NCBI RefSeq assembly: GCF_011752975.1
Contig: NZ_VWWP01000006.1
Span: 124,001 to 188,000 of the forward strand
Reading direction: 5' to 3'
From: Chryseobacterium sp. Tr-659
Lineage (GTDB): Bacteria > Bacteroidota > Bacteroidia > Flavobacteriales > Weeksellaceae
Length of the DNA: 64,000 nucleotides
Program-made: the position numbers and the translations under genes
The notes under the pieces: generated by a model
Database searches by the model: none
What the model was told of the DNA's origin: nothing
Seen by the model: the letters and a program-made list of their open reading frames with translations, nothing else
In this document: piece after piece, positions 1 through 9,502 of the stretch
Layout of the letters: each line of letters opens with the position of its first letter
Numbering within the stretch: position 1 is the first letter of the stretch

Positions 1-1029
1 TATTTTCCCGTACAGGAAGCTGAAAGTTTCAGAAATCTTCTCAATATCAACACCAGGGAATGGAAAGTGGGCGGTAAATTAAGTTTCAGCTATGATATCA
101 GTGTAGAAGGAGAGTATTTCAACAAAAAAATTACAGATGATCTATTTCCTGTGTTTGAAAATAATGAGTTGAGGCTAAAGAATATGGCAGATCATACCTA
201 CAGCGGCTATGAGTTTACCTTTATCTATGACAGAGTCCGGCTTGGATATGATTTCTATATGAACAACAGGATTTCATTTTTTAAATACAGAGATCTGGTG
301 GATAGGGTTGCTCCGGGATATCAGAACCAGGCGATTGCAGGGTTTAAAGATATTCATAAAACACTGGCTGAAGGGCAGGTTCTTGGAGTCATAACCGGAA
401 GCTATTTTGAAAGAAATACAGAGGGACAATTGATTATTGATGAATTCGGATTCCCTAAAAAAGCAGCGGGAAAGAAGATTATTGCAGATCCTACACCGGA
501 TTTTGTGATGAAATTCAATCACAATTTTGTATATAAAAACCTTTCCTTAGACATCAACTGGGAATGGAAAAAAGGAGGCCAGCTCTGGAACGGAACACAA
601 GCCGTTCTCGATTATTATGGCCGTTCTTATGACTCAGGAGAAGAAAGAAATATCCGGAATTATGTTTTTCAGGGAGTGCAGGCTAATGGAAATGTCAATC
701 AGATTCCCGTAGATTTCTATGATCCTAACCGGAATGTTCTTGAAAACAGATGGGCGAGATATGGTTTTGCCGGCGTAGCTGAAAATTATGTCCAGAAATC
801 AGATTATGTGAGGATTAATAATATCGCATTGTCTGCTAACTTTCCTGTCAACTATGGCAAGCAGAGAATAAAACTTACTTTTTATGTGAATAATATTCTG
901 CTTTGGCAGGCCAGTAAGGGAGCAGATCCCAATCAGAATTTTTATGATATGGATAATGGAAGAGGTCTTGATTTTTTCAATCTTCCATCCTTTAAAACAT
1001 TCGGCTGCATTGTTTCATTCAAATTTTAA
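1..1029 (+). CDS. TonB-dependent receptor, SusC/RagA-like, C-terminal part only
   Basis: The reading frame is open from base 1, so the true start lies before the window and only about 342 codons are visible. The residues look like the last strands of a TonB-dependent outer-membrane beta-barrel: alternating aromatic and polar strands, a segment YVRINNIALSANFPV near the end that matches the usual closing region of SusC-type receptors, and a C-terminal aromatic residue (ending VSFKF). A GTG at 67 could be taken as a start but is only an internal codon. The gene ends 3 bases before the alpha-2-macroglobulin-like gene, so the two are probably co-transcribed. The substrate cannot be told from this fragment. 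Confidence 0.85.
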   Translation, partial: YFPVQEAESFRNLLNINTREWKVGGKLSFSYDISVEGEYFNKKITDDLFPVFENNELRLKNMADHTYSGYEFTFIYDRVRLGYDFYMNNRISFFKYRDLVDRVAPGYQNQAIAGFKDIHKTLAEGQVLGVITGSYFERNTEGQLIIDEFGFPKKAAGKKIIADPTPDFVMKFNHNFVYKNLSLDINWEWKKGGQLWNGTQAVLDYYGRSYDSGEERNIRNYVFQGVQANGNVNQIPVDFYDPNRNVLENRWARYGFAGVAENYVQKSDYVRINNIALSANFPVNYGKQRIKLTFYVNNILLWQASKGADPNQNFYDMDNGRGLDFFNLPSFKTFGCIVSFKF

Positions 1030-1032
1030 CCT

Positions 1033-4000
1033 ATGAATCTCAGATTTAAATTATATATCTTCCTGCTAAGCTTAGTGCTTTCAACTGTTTTGATGAAAGC
1101 ACAACATTCATTTCAGAATTTCGAAAAAGAAAAAACATACATTCAGACCAACCATGTTTTCTATAAACCGGGCGAAGAAATGTATTTTAAAATATACGTG
1201 ATAAAAGGCAGGGATAACCTTCCGGCAGAGGACAGCAGAGTTGTTAATTTTGAAATCACAGATCCAAGCGGAAGTGTTTTAATAAAATCAAAATATGAAG
1301 TTATTAATGGATATGCCATCGGAAGTTTCCATTTTGGAGAAGATATGAAAGGGGGAATTTATAAGATCAGGGCCTTTACCAACTGGATGCAGAACGAAGA
1401 GGGAAAGAATGTTTTTGAAAAAGAAATTACGCTGCAGAAAATTGTATCACCAAGAATTTTAATGAAGCTCGATTTTCCTAAAAAAGGGTACGGCCCCGGA
1501 GATGAGGTGACCGCAGAATTTTCAATGCGAAGCCTGAGCAGCCTGCCTATTCCTTTTTATGAAGGAGATTATACAACCATGAACAATGGAGAAACATTTT
1601 CAGAAGGAAAGCTGACCACAGATAAGGAAGGAAAAGCACTTTTGAAATTTAAACTTCCGCAAACACTCAAATCTTCTGATGCCCTTTTAAATATAAAGGT
1701 CAGCTTTGATGGATTTACAGAATCTGTCTCAAGGAATATTCCGGTTGTTCTGAATAATCTTGATGTTAAATTGATGCCTGAAGGAGGAACTTTTATTAAT
1801 GATACAGAACAGAATATTGCTTTTAAAATTCTGGATGAATTTGAAAGACCGGTTGATGCCGTTCTGGGAATTTACAATCAGAATCACCAGAAAATAAAAG
1901 AAGTTTCCGCTTTTAATTTTGGAATGGGAAGCTTTGTCTTTACCCCAAAAAGTGGAGAAAATTATTATGCAAAAGTTTTGAAACCTGAGAATATCACTCA
2001 AACATATCCGCTTCCTACGGCTAAAAATGACGGAGTAATCCTGAATATCAGAAAAGAAAACGAATCTCTGATGATAACGGTTACCTCTACACAGGAAAGA
2101 AATGTGGTTCTGAACGGAAGCTTTCGAGGAAAAGAGATTTATAATAAAACCCTTACCTTGAAAAAGGGAAGCAGCCAGTTGAACATTCCTGAAAAAGAGC
2201 TTCCAGCCGGAATCTGCAGATTTACCGTGTCTGAAAATACGGTTCCATTAGCAGAACGAATTGTTTTCACCAATAAAGATCAACAGATGACCGTGAAAAT
2301 AACGCCTGTGAAAAAACATTATCTGCCCAGGGAAAAAGTAATATTGGATATTGAAACTACTGACCATAATAACAATCCTGTCTCCGGTAATCTTGCAATA
2401 AGCGTAGTAGACGATAAGCTCTGGACGTATGCTGATGATAAGCAGAATCATATCCTTTCATGGCTTCTGATAGACTCTGAGCTGAGAGGGAAAATTGAAA
2501 AGCCACAGTTTTATTTTGATAAAAAAGAAGAAAAAGCAGACAAAAGCCTGGATCTCGTTATGCTGACAAATGGTTACAGGTATTTTGAACCTATTACTGA
2601 AATTATTAAAACCAACAAATACAAATATCTTCCAGAAAAGAAGAACACGATTTATGGGGTAGTAGAAGATGAAAATAAAAGTCCGGTAAAATCCGATGTC
2701 TTTCTGGTAGATCAATATGAAAGCAAAATTCTGAAACAGGTTACAGCAGAAAATGGAAAATTCTATTTTTCAGATCTGAGTGCAGGTAATTCATATAAAA
2801 TCATAGCAAGATCCTTTCAGCCTAAACATAAAGTAAAGGTCAGGATTTTATCTTATGGATTGGATATTAATCCTTTAGTTAAACAGAAGCTTGCCAATAT
2901 TGATGTAGAAGAAATTGTAAAAGAAGCTGAAAGAAAAGAAGAAACCAAAACCGAAAACAGAAATAATACCGAAAAACTTAATAAACCGGGACAGTCAAGG
3001 AGAGATACGATTAGAAATAAAGAGGTTGAAGAAGTGATTGTTTTAGGATATGCCAGAAGCATGGACAAAACAGCAACGGCAGCAGCAACCATTTCCGTTC
3101 CTATGGAAATTCAGAATCCTAATATGATATCATTATTAAGTGGTAAGGTTGCGGGGGTAACCATAACACCTTCAGGAGAGCCCGGTGCCAGCACACAAAT
3201 ACAAATAAGGGGCTCTGCTTCTATTGCCAACAAAAATCCATTGTTTGTTGTAGACGGTGTTCCGGTAGAAAACTTTAGTACCGTTATCAATCCTAATGAT
3301 ATCAGCAGTATTACAGTTCTTAAAGATGCAGCTGCTACAGCTGTTTACGGAAGCCGGGCCGCAAATGGAGTCGTTATTATAAATTCTTTCAAAAATAATC
3401 TATCAAAGATCAGTTTTGACGTCACTCCAAAATCTTATTTTGCCGTAGAACCACTCCCTCATGGAAATCTTGTATACTATTCCACATCACGGGAATTTGC
3501 CTATCCGGTATATACTACAACCAATACTTCTTATCGTTTTGATTACAGAGAAGCCTTATATTGGAATCCGGTAGTAGAAACAGATAAAAATGGAAAAGCA
3601 AAAGTTGAGTTTTATAATTCCGATGCCAATTCTACATTCAGAGTAATGACCGAAGGAATTTCTGCATCCGGACTTTTAGGAAGAGATGAAACTACTTATG
3701 CCGCACAGAGTCTTATTTCAATGGATGCTAAGATTCCACAGTATCTCACAAGAACAGACCAGATGATCATTCCTGTTGTAGTTAAGAACAATTCTCCGGA
3801 AACCAGAAAAATGACCATGGATGTCATTGTTCCCAATCATGTAAAATTAATTCATTCGGATAGTGTGGTCACTCTTAAACCGCTGGAATCAGGAAAGCTG
3901 TTTGTGAAGATTCAGACGGATGAAGTGATTGATTCCAATATTCAGTTTATGATAAGGTCCGGAGACTTTAGAGAAACGATGATTCTTCCTTTCAAAGTAG

Positions 4001-5553
4001 AAGAAAAAGGATTCCCACATCAATATTCCATCATCAATAATAAAACAGAAGATATAAAGATTAATATTCCAGAGTATATCAACGGAAGTATGTATTCATT
4101 CTATTATGTTTTTGAAAATACTGCTTTGAGAATGTTTGAAGATATTGAAAGACTGAAAAAAGAACCTTACGGATGTTTTGAGCAGCTTTCTTCAACGGTT
4201 TATCCGAATATATTTATTCTGAACTATTTAAAATCAATAAAGAAAATTGATACAGCCACAGAAAATCTGATTATCAAAAATCTGAAAAAAGGTTTCCAGA
4301 AAATGCTGGGCTATAAAAACAAGGACGGAGGTTTCGGGTACTTCAATGCTTCAGAATCAGATGCTGCTCTTTCCGCATTTGCTCTGCTGGAGTTTACAGA
4401 GTTGAAAAAATATGTAACAGCAGATCCAAAATTCATTCAGCAGCTTTCTTCGTTTATATTATCAAAGAAAATTGCAAATGGACTCTTTGAAGTAAGAAGG
4501 TCTTATGAATCTAAAAATAATATTTTCTCAGAATATTCATGGTCCAGAAATATGTACATTATGTATGCTTTATCTAAACTGGGCTTTAAAAACGAAATTG
4601 AAGACTCTTATAAAGTAATGCTGGCAAGGGCTCTGGCTACCAAGGATTCTTATCAGCTGGCTTTAATGGCCAATGCTTCAGCCAACCTTGGAAAACATAA
4701 AGAATATGATGACCTTATGGCTATTCTGAATAAACAATATGAGACTCAACAGGCAAAAACCAATATTACATTTACAGGTTCCGGTGGAATTTCTGCCAAT
4801 GCTGAAACACTTTCACTCTATATGATGGCACTTCAAAAAGATGAAAGCCTGAACCAGCTGAAAATTGCAGAAATGGCAGATATACTGATTAGTTACGGCG
4901 GTTATTATGGTTTTGGATCTACTCAGGCAACAAGTCTGGCCATAGAAACTTTATCCGATTTCTTTGTAAAGAATGAAAAATTATACGGAAAAGATAAACC
5001 GGTGATTAAGATTAATAAAGCCGATGTTTTTCAGGGATTAAGTTTTTCATCAGCTTTTAAGCCGGGAGACAACCAGATTACTGTACATTATCCGGAGGGA
5101 GGCAAGGGGCTTCCTTATAAACTGGAATATCAGTATTTTACATTACAGGCTCCAGTAAGTGCAGATATTCCTGTAACTATGGAAACCAGACTCAAATCCG
5201 AATTGTCAAAAGTAGGTGAAACCAACAGAATGACCGTTACCATTAAAAATAAAATAAACGGTCAGCTGCCAATGACCGTTGCCAAGATTGGTATTCCTGC
5301 CGGACTTACATTGCAAAATGCCTTATTAAAAGATCTGATCGATAAAAAACAGATTTCTTACTATGAAATTTTTGATAATTATCTTGTGTTATATTGGGAA
5401 CATTTAGAGGCAACAGAAACGAAAACGATCAATCTTGATCTTAAAGTGGAATTTGCGGGAACATATACCGGAAAATCCAGCAGCGTCTATTTGTATTATA
5501 TGCCGGAGTCAAAATACTGGAATCAAGGCATTACGACAAAAGTTGAACCTTAA
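1033..5553 (+). CDS. Alpha-2-macroglobulin-like protein with internal TonB plug domain
   Basis: The 1506-residue product starts with a Sec signal peptide (hydrophobic to about residue 22, MKA-Q cleavage). Residues 30-130 resemble an MG2-type macroglobulin domain, and about 545-610 a carboxypeptidase-regulatory-like beta sandwich. About residues 690-790 are a TonB plug domain (LSGKVAGVTI, IQIRGSASI, LFVVDGVPV, YGSRAANGVVII). From about 850 macroglobulin domains resume. The thioester motif is G-C1048-F-E-Q1051, so the Cys and Gln needed for the internal thioester are kept; bacterial homologues use CxEQ variants. The last part looks like the alpha-alpha barrel and receptor-binding domain. Family members trap proteases. 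Here the plug and the adjoining receptor gene suggest an outer-membrane partner role, which is inference. Confidence 0.85.
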   Translation: MNLRFKLYIFLLSLVLSTVLMKAQHSFQNFEKEKTYIQTNHVFYKPGEEMYFKIYVIKGRDNLPAEDSRVVNFEITDPSGSVLIKSKYEVINGYAIGSFHFGEDMKGGIYKIRAFTNWMQNEEGKNVFEKEITLQKIVSPRILMKLDFPKKGYGPGDEVTAEFSMRSLSSLPIPFYEGDYTTMNNGETFSEGKLTTDKEGKALLKFKLPQTLKSSDALLNIKVSFDGFTESVSRNIPVVLNNLDVKLMPEGGTFINDTEQNIAFKILDEFERPVDAVLGIYNQNHQKIKEVSAFNFGMGSFVFTPKSGENYYAKVLKPENITQTYPLPTAKNDGVILNIRKENESLMITVTSTQERNVVLNGSFRGKEIYNKTLTLKKGSSQLNIPEKELPAGICRFTVSENTVPLAERIVFTNKDQQMTVKITPVKKHYLPREKVILDIETTDHNNNPVSGNLAISVVDDKLWTYADDKQNHILSWLLIDSELRGKIEKPQFYFDKKEEKADKSLDLVMLTNGYRYFEPITEIIKTNKYKYLPEKKNTIYGVVEDENKSPVKSDVFLVDQYESKILKQVTAENGKFYFSDLSAGNSYKIIARSFQPKHKVKVRILSYGLDINPLVKQKLANIDVEEIVKEAERKEETKTENRNNTEKLNKPGQSRRDTIRNKEVEEVIVLGYARSMDKTATAAATISVPMEIQNPNMISLLSGKVAGVTITPSGEPGASTQIQIRGSASIANKNPLFVVDGVPVENFSTVINPNDISSITVLKDAAATAVYGSRAANGVVIINSFKNNLSKISFDVTPKSYFAVEPLPHGNLVYYSTSREFAYPVYTTTNTSYRFDYREALYWNPVVETDKNGKAKVEFYNSDANSTFRVMTEGISASGLLGRDETTYAAQSLISMDAKIPQYLTRTDQMIIPVVVKNNSPETRKMTMDVIVPNHVKLIHSDSVVTLKPLESGKLFVKIQTDEVIDSNIQFMIRSGDFRETMILPFKVEEKGFPHQYSIINNKTEDIKINIPEYINGSMYSFYYVFENTALRMFEDIERLKKEPYGCFEQLSSTVYPNIFILNYLKSIKKIDTATENLIIKNLKKGFQKMLGYKNKDGGFGYFNASESDAALSAFALLEFTELKKYVTADPKFIQQLSSFILSKKIANGLFEVRRSYESKNNIFSEYSWSRNMYIMYALSKLGFKNEIEDSYKVMLARALATKDSYQLALMANASANLGKHKEYDDLMAILNKQYETQQAKTNITFTGSGGISANAETLSLYMMALQKDESLNQLKIAEMADILISYGGYYGFGSTQATSLAIETLSDFFVKNEKLYGKDKPVIKINKADVFQGLSFSSAFKPGDNQITVHYPEGGKGLPYKLEYQYFTLQAPVSADIPVTMETRLKSELSKVGETNRMTVTIKNKINGQLPMTVAKIGIPAGLTLQNALLKDLIDKKQISYYEIFDNYLVLYWEHLEATETKTINLDLKVEFAGTYTGKSSSVYLYYMPESKYWNQGITTKVEP

Positions 5554-5588
5554 TTTTCAGGATTTTGAATATATAAAAACATAATGAC

Positions 5589-5620
5589 AGCAGGCATTCT
5601 CAGGGATGTCTGCTTTATTT
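5589..5620 (+). terminator. Rho-independent terminator after the macroglobulin-like gene
   Basis: The arms AGCAGGCAT (5589-5597) and ATGTCTGCT (5606-5614) pair with one G-U and are followed by a T-rich run. It lies 35 bases after the stop codon at 5553. Confidence 0.75.
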
Positions 5621-5643
5621 TAAAAATTAATTTTCAAAAATTA

Positions 5644-5673
5644 TTGAAAATTCGAAAAATATAATTACATTTG
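5644..5673 (+). promoter_or_regulatory. Bacteroidota-type promoter for the GbsR-like regulator gene
   Basis: TTG at 5644-5646 is followed, after exactly 19 bases, by TACATTTG at 5666-5673. This fits the Bacteroidota consensus (-33 TTG, -7 TAnnTTTG). The expected transcript start is about 20 bases before the ATG at 5700. Confidence 0.7.
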
Positions 5674-5699
5674 TATAAGAAATTTAAATAAGAAACAAA

Positions 5700-6203
5700 A
5701 TGCAACTTTCAGAAGCAAAAGAAAAATACATTCAAACCTGGGGAACCTTTGCTACCAATTGGGGAATCAATCGTACCATGGCACAGGTACATGCATTGCT
5801 TTTAGCGAGTGGCAGACCGCTTTCCACAGATGAGGTGATGGAAGAGCTTGAGATTTCAAGAGGAAATGCCAATATGAACCTTCGTGCTCTTATAGACTGG
5901 GGAATTGTAAAAAAAGAATTTATAAAAGGGGACAGAAAAGAATATTTCGTAGCGGAAAAAGATGTATGGTATCTATTTAAGCAGATCACAAAAGAGCGAA
6001 GAAAAAGAGAAATAGAACCTGTAATCTCTTTCCTGGAAGAATTGAAAAATATTGATGATAAAGACTCAGAAGAAGCGAAAGAATTTATCAAATTGATGAA
6101 TGATTTCAGTTCAGTAACCGGAAAGATCAACAATATTATGGATCTGGCCATTAAAAGCGATGATCACTGGCTGGTAGGGAAAATCACTAACTTATTGAAA
6201 TAA
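5700..6203 (+). CDS. GbsR/MarR-type transcriptional regulator
   Basis: The 167-residue protein matches the GbsR-like branch of MarR-type regulators. It has an N-terminal helix with the motif WGTFATNWGINRTMAQVHAL, then a winged helix (STDEVMEELEISRGNANMN as recognition helix, KGDRKEYF as wing), then a charged C-terminal helical region likely used for dimerisation. It is the first gene of a run of same-strand genes up to about 11385 and has its own promoter at 5644-5673, so it may regulate that run or itself. The ligand is unknown. Confidence 0.85.
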   Translation: MQLSEAKEKYIQTWGTFATNWGINRTMAQVHALLLASGRPLSTDEVMEELEISRGNANMNLRALIDWGIVKKEFIKGDRKEYFVAEKDVWYLFKQITKERRKREIEPVISFLEELKNIDDKDSEEAKEFIKLMNDFSSVTGKINNIMDLAIKSDDHWLVGKITNLLK

Positions 6204-6215
6204 ATTATTATTATA

Positions 6216-6911
6216 ATGCGAGCCTGCTTATTACTATTTCTTTTAATACTGGTGACAAGCTGCCAAAAAGATATTATTGCGGACTTTGATATTCATATTG
6301 AAAGTGTAAATCCTGCTGATAAGAGGTATTTTGATATACGGAAAATTGAAATCTATAAAAACGATAAAATATTTAAAATAATAGAACCTGTAGAGCTGGC
6401 TCCCAGTTTAGATAAAAATATAAAATTAGACAGTATAAAAGGCGGGAAATATTCATTTGTGTATGAAAGTCTTTTTGGGGAAACAATAAAGAAAGAGATA
6501 AAGGTTGATGATTCCAAAACATACAGAGTAAGTATCAATCCGGATAAAGTAAGCAGAAAGATCAAAGATTTAAGTTTTGGAAAGATTAAAAATGATGAGG
6601 TTAAACTAGTCTATAAATCAAGAGGGTGTTTTCATCAGGAAGAAGATTCTTTAAGGCTTATTAACAAAGGAAACGACTATTTTATTCAGGTGAAAAACGG
6701 AAGGGTAAAAAAGATTGATAAAAAGATCTGGGCTTTTTTCGTCAATTTAGAAAATCAAATAAGACAAATCCCTGAAAATGGAGAATGTACAACAAAAGAT
6801 GTCTACATTTTTTATGCTAAAGGAAAAACAGATACCATTATAGACGGGACATGTAATTTTTCTTTCCGGAGTGATCTGGAAGCTTATCTCCAAAAGAATA
6901 AGTTGCAATAA
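6216..6911 (+). CDS. Hypothetical lipoprotein
   Basis: The 231-residue product begins with a lipoprotein signal peptide: a hydrophobic stretch and the lipobox LVTSC, giving a lipidated Cys at about residue 16. The rest is charged and beta-rich, with a C-terminal half containing SRGCFHQEEDSLRLI and a GECTTK segment. I do not recognise the family. The gene starts 12 bases after the regulator gene, so they are probably in one transcript. This would place a surface or periplasmic lipoprotein under the same control as the regulator. Confidence 0.75.
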   Translation: MRACLLLFLLILVTSCQKDIIADFDIHIESVNPADKRYFDIRKIEIYKNDKIFKIIEPVELAPSLDKNIKLDSIKGGKYSFVYESLFGETIKKEIKVDDSKTYRVSINPDKVSRKIKDLSFGKIKNDEVKLVYKSRGCFHQEEDSLRLINKGNDYFIQVKNGRVKKIDKKIWAFFVNLENQIRQIPENGECTTKDVYIFYAKGKTDTIIDGTCNFSFRSDLEAYLQKNKLQ

Positions 6912-6982
6912 ATCAGCACTTAAAACCGTTTCTTATTTCATGAAAGCACTTACAGACTATTGAAACATAAATTAACTATATC

Positions 6983-7360
6983 ATGGAAAAGATCTTTAAA
7001 CAGTATTTTTATCTCACAGTTTTTATAACAGCTGTTTTGATTGCCGGAGCATGGATGTTGCAGAGTTCCGGGGGAGATTACCAAATCGCCTTGTTTTTCA
7101 GCCTTCCTGCGGCCATAGGTTTTTTTATAGGATACATAAAATATTTTAACGAGGCAGGATTAAGTAAAGTAGTGAAGAATATTTTAAAAGTTATGGCAGG
7201 CCTGGTTGTGCTTTCCTTACTATTAATGGCATTTGGACAGATAAGCGCTGTTCTTATTATCCTCCTGATTCCTTTTGTTTGTTTTTCAATTATGGCAGGA
7301 TTTAATGTAGGTTTCATCATAGCAAGACTGGATGAAAAAAGGAGAGGAGCCATTTTATAA
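6983..7360 (+). CDS. Small hypothetical membrane protein
   Basis: The 125-residue protein is mostly hydrophobic, with four likely transmembrane helices at about residues 10-27, 36-52, 66-83 and 86-110, and a basic C-terminal tail (DEKRRGAIL). I recognise no domain. It sits in the same-strand run between the lipoprotein and the methyltransferase. The ATG at 6983 is preceded by an AT-rich spacer, without a strong Shine-Dalgarno, as is usual in this phylum. Confidence 0.7.
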   Translation: MEKIFKQYFYLTVFITAVLIAGAWMLQSSGGDYQIALFFSLPAAIGFFIGYIKYFNEAGLSKVVKNILKVMAGLVVLSLLLMAFGQISAVLIILLIPFVCFSIMAGFNVGFIIARLDEKRRGAIL

Positions 7361-7494
7361 CATTCTTTTTATAAAATAATATTAAAGCATTACAGTGTAA
7401 GAGAAAAATTTCAAATCTATATTTGGAAAAGGGACCGGATTGTATTTACACAAAAGATTAAAATAAGATAATCACCCATAAAACATAACCATAA

Positions 7495-8169
7495 ATGAAT
7501 GAATTACAGCAATATTTTGACCGTATACAGCCCAGATACTACATCAATGAAATTGCATCTTTAGGTTTTACACGGCTGTTCAGAAAAATGGCAGTACAAA
7601 AAGTAAAGAGCTATGAAAATAAAAGAGTTCTGGATCTGATGAGCGGGCAGGGAGAAAATTTAAAATTTCTTCAGAAGCACAATAGAAATACAGAAGTTGT
7701 AACCCTGGATTTCTCTTCCGCAATGAATCTGAAACTGTTTTCAACATTCAACAGCAGATTTTCTTTACAACAGATACAGGAAGATTTTTTTGAAAGCAAA
7801 ATCCCGGAGGGCTCAATAGATGTCATATTATGCTCTTACGGTACAAAGACAATAGATAAAGAGAAAATGACGGTTTTTGCAGATCGTTTATCAAAAATTA
7901 TTAATGAAAAAGGAGAAATTATCATTGTAGAATTCGTAAAGCCGGAAACCCCATGGAGATTCAAGTGTACAAAATGGTACATTGAGGTATTGGTCTCCAC
8001 AGTCTTCGGAAAAGAATTTGGAACATTATTCCATTATATCAATAGAAATGAAAGTCTGAATCCTCTTAAAAATCAATTTATAGATAATAAGATGTCTGTT
8101 ATTTCACACAAAAGATATTTGGATCTGGTTGAAATTCTCCACATAAGAAAAGACTCTTTTTTTATTTGA
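7495..8169 (+). CDS. Class I SAM-dependent methyltransferase
   Basis: The 224-residue protein shows the Rossmann-fold methyltransferase pattern. Motif I is VLDLMSGQGEN (residues 45-55), the acidic ribose-binding strand is EVVTLDFSSAMN, and IDVILCSYGTKTI and GEIIIVEFVKP match motifs II and III. The order and length resemble UbiE/MenG-type enzymes, but the substrate is not evident. It lies in the run between small membrane proteins and the DCC protein, so a membrane-lipid or quinone-like substrate is possible but unproven. A TATATTTG at 7418-7425 resembles a -7 element but lacks a properly spaced TTG. Confidence 0.8.
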   Translation: MNELQQYFDRIQPRYYINEIASLGFTRLFRKMAVQKVKSYENKRVLDLMSGQGENLKFLQKHNRNTEVVTLDFSSAMNLKLFSTFNSRFSLQQIQEDFFESKIPEGSIDVILCSYGTKTIDKEKMTVFADRLSKIINEKGEIIIVEFVKPETPWRFKCTKWYIEVLVSTVFGKEFGTLFHYINRNESLNPLKNQFIDNKMSVISHKRYLDLVEILHIRKDSFFI

Positions 8170-8288
8170 TTTTATCTTTCAAAAATTTCTGAAAATTTTA
8201 AATTAATAATAATTATGAAAAATTTAATCATTCACATATTTCTGATTATCTATTTCGGAAGAAAAGGATCACTTTAAATAATATTACC

Positions 8289-8654
8289 ATGAAAACATTT
8301 GTAAAATACGATTACTACATTCAATTATTCTCCATTATAGCAGGAGTTGTTATTTCAATTGCCGGATTTGAAAAATGGAGATTCATGGCATTTTACTTTA
8401 TAGCCGGTATTTCACAGTTGATCAGCTTTCTTATAAAGCTATTGCTGGATTCAAAAAAATCAAAAGAGTTCATCATTTATGGCATACTGATATTACCGGT
8501 CTGGATTTCCATATTAATAGTTTTTGTATTAAAACTGAATAATGATGCTACCAATTTCTTAGGGTATATTTTGATTTTTTCCCTGTGCTACAGCCCGGCA
8601 ATGGCATTTGTCTATGTGTATGATTGTTACAGAACTTACCAACTTTATAAATAA
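8289..8654 (+). CDS. Small hypothetical membrane protein
   Basis: The 121-residue protein has four predicted membrane helices (about residues 9-26, 30-50, 60-81 and 89-110). No catalytic motif is seen and the family is not recognised. Its stop lies 5 bases before the DCC-family gene, so the two are almost certainly translated from one mRNA. Its size and topology resemble the other two small membrane proteins in this run (at 6983 and 10142), although the sequences do not look alike. Confidence 0.7.
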   Translation: MKTFVKYDYYIQLFSIIAGVVISIAGFEKWRFMAFYFIAGISQLISFLIKLLLDSKKSKEFIIYGILILPVWISILIVFVLKLNNDATNFLGYILIFSLCYSPAMAFVYVYDCYRTYQLYK

Positions 8655-8659
8655 TCATT

Positions 8660-9472
8660 ATGAAACCACTCAAAAATCACACCCTGATCTACGATAATGA
8701 ATGCCCGATGTGTAATATCTATTCCAAAGGATTTACAAAATACGGAATGCTGGATGGAGATGGAAGAGAAGCATTTACAGAACTTTCATTGAGGAATAAA
8801 AACCTGATAGATTTCAACCGGGCAAAAAATGAAATTGCATTGGTTGATCATAACAAAAATGAAGTAGTATATGGATTAGACAGCCTGTTAATGATCATTG
8901 GAAACTCTTTCCCATTGCTGGAAAAAACAGCCAGAATAAAACCTTTGTATTGGTTTTTCAAAAAGCTGTATTCCTTTGTTTCTTACAACCGGAAACAGAT
9001 TATCCCATCAAAAAGCAATGAAGCAGAACAGTCATGTATTCCGGATTTCAACCTCAAATACAGAATTGCATACATGGTTTTCGTAGTCCTTTTTTCAGCT
9101 TATATTCTGAGTATATATTCCGGAAAATTAGGATTGAATCTGGAAAAAGATTTTTGGAGAGAATTAACGGTCTGCATTGGGCAGATCACTTGGCAGACCA
9201 TTTTTCTGGGAGCCTATTTAAAGGATAAGATATGGGATTATCTCGGAAATATGATGACAGTTTCTCTAATCGGGACCTTACTTTTACTTCCGGCTCTGAT
9301 GACGGATTTTACTCCGGTTTTTTATACCATCTATTTTGGATTTGTTGTGCTGATCATGTTTCTGGAACATTTGAGAAGATGTAAAATACTCCAACTGAAT
9401 TATGCTCCTACCATCTCATGGATACTGTTCAGGATAACAGCTTTAGCACTTATCATTTTGATAAAAATTTAA
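8660..9472 (+). CDS. DCC1-like thiol-disulfide oxidoreductase family membrane protein
   Basis: The 270-residue protein begins with the DCC-family signature: YDNECPMCN, which holds the CxxC pair of a putative thioredoxin-like site, followed by a beta-alpha region with GLDSLLMIIG. About residues 1-120 form this domain. The second half has four or five membrane helices (about 130-150, 165-185, 197-215, 220-238 and 250-268). DCC proteins are inferred to be thiol-disulfide oxidoreductases, but no substrate has been established here. It follows a small membrane protein by 5 bases and precedes an SRPBCC gene. Confidence 0.8.
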   Translation: MKPLKNHTLIYDNECPMCNIYSKGFTKYGMLDGDGREAFTELSLRNKNLIDFNRAKNEIALVDHNKNEVVYGLDSLLMIIGNSFPLLEKTARIKPLYWFFKKLYSFVSYNRKQIIPSKSNEAEQSCIPDFNLKYRIAYMVFVVLFSAYILSIYSGKLGLNLEKDFWRELTVCIGQITWQTIFLGAYLKDKIWDYLGNMMTVSLIGTLLLLPALMTDFTPVFYTIYFGFVVLIMFLEHLRRCKILQLNYAPTISWILFRITALALIILIKI

Positions 9473-9502
9473 ATGAAAACTAACCCGCATTAACCTATAC
9501 AC

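Noticed and set aside
8215..8277. 20-codon ORF starting MKNLIIHIFLIIYFGRK between the methyltransferase and a membrane protein gene
   Set aside because: It is very short, has no ribosome binding site that stands out, and its composition is what chance gives in AT-rich DNA.
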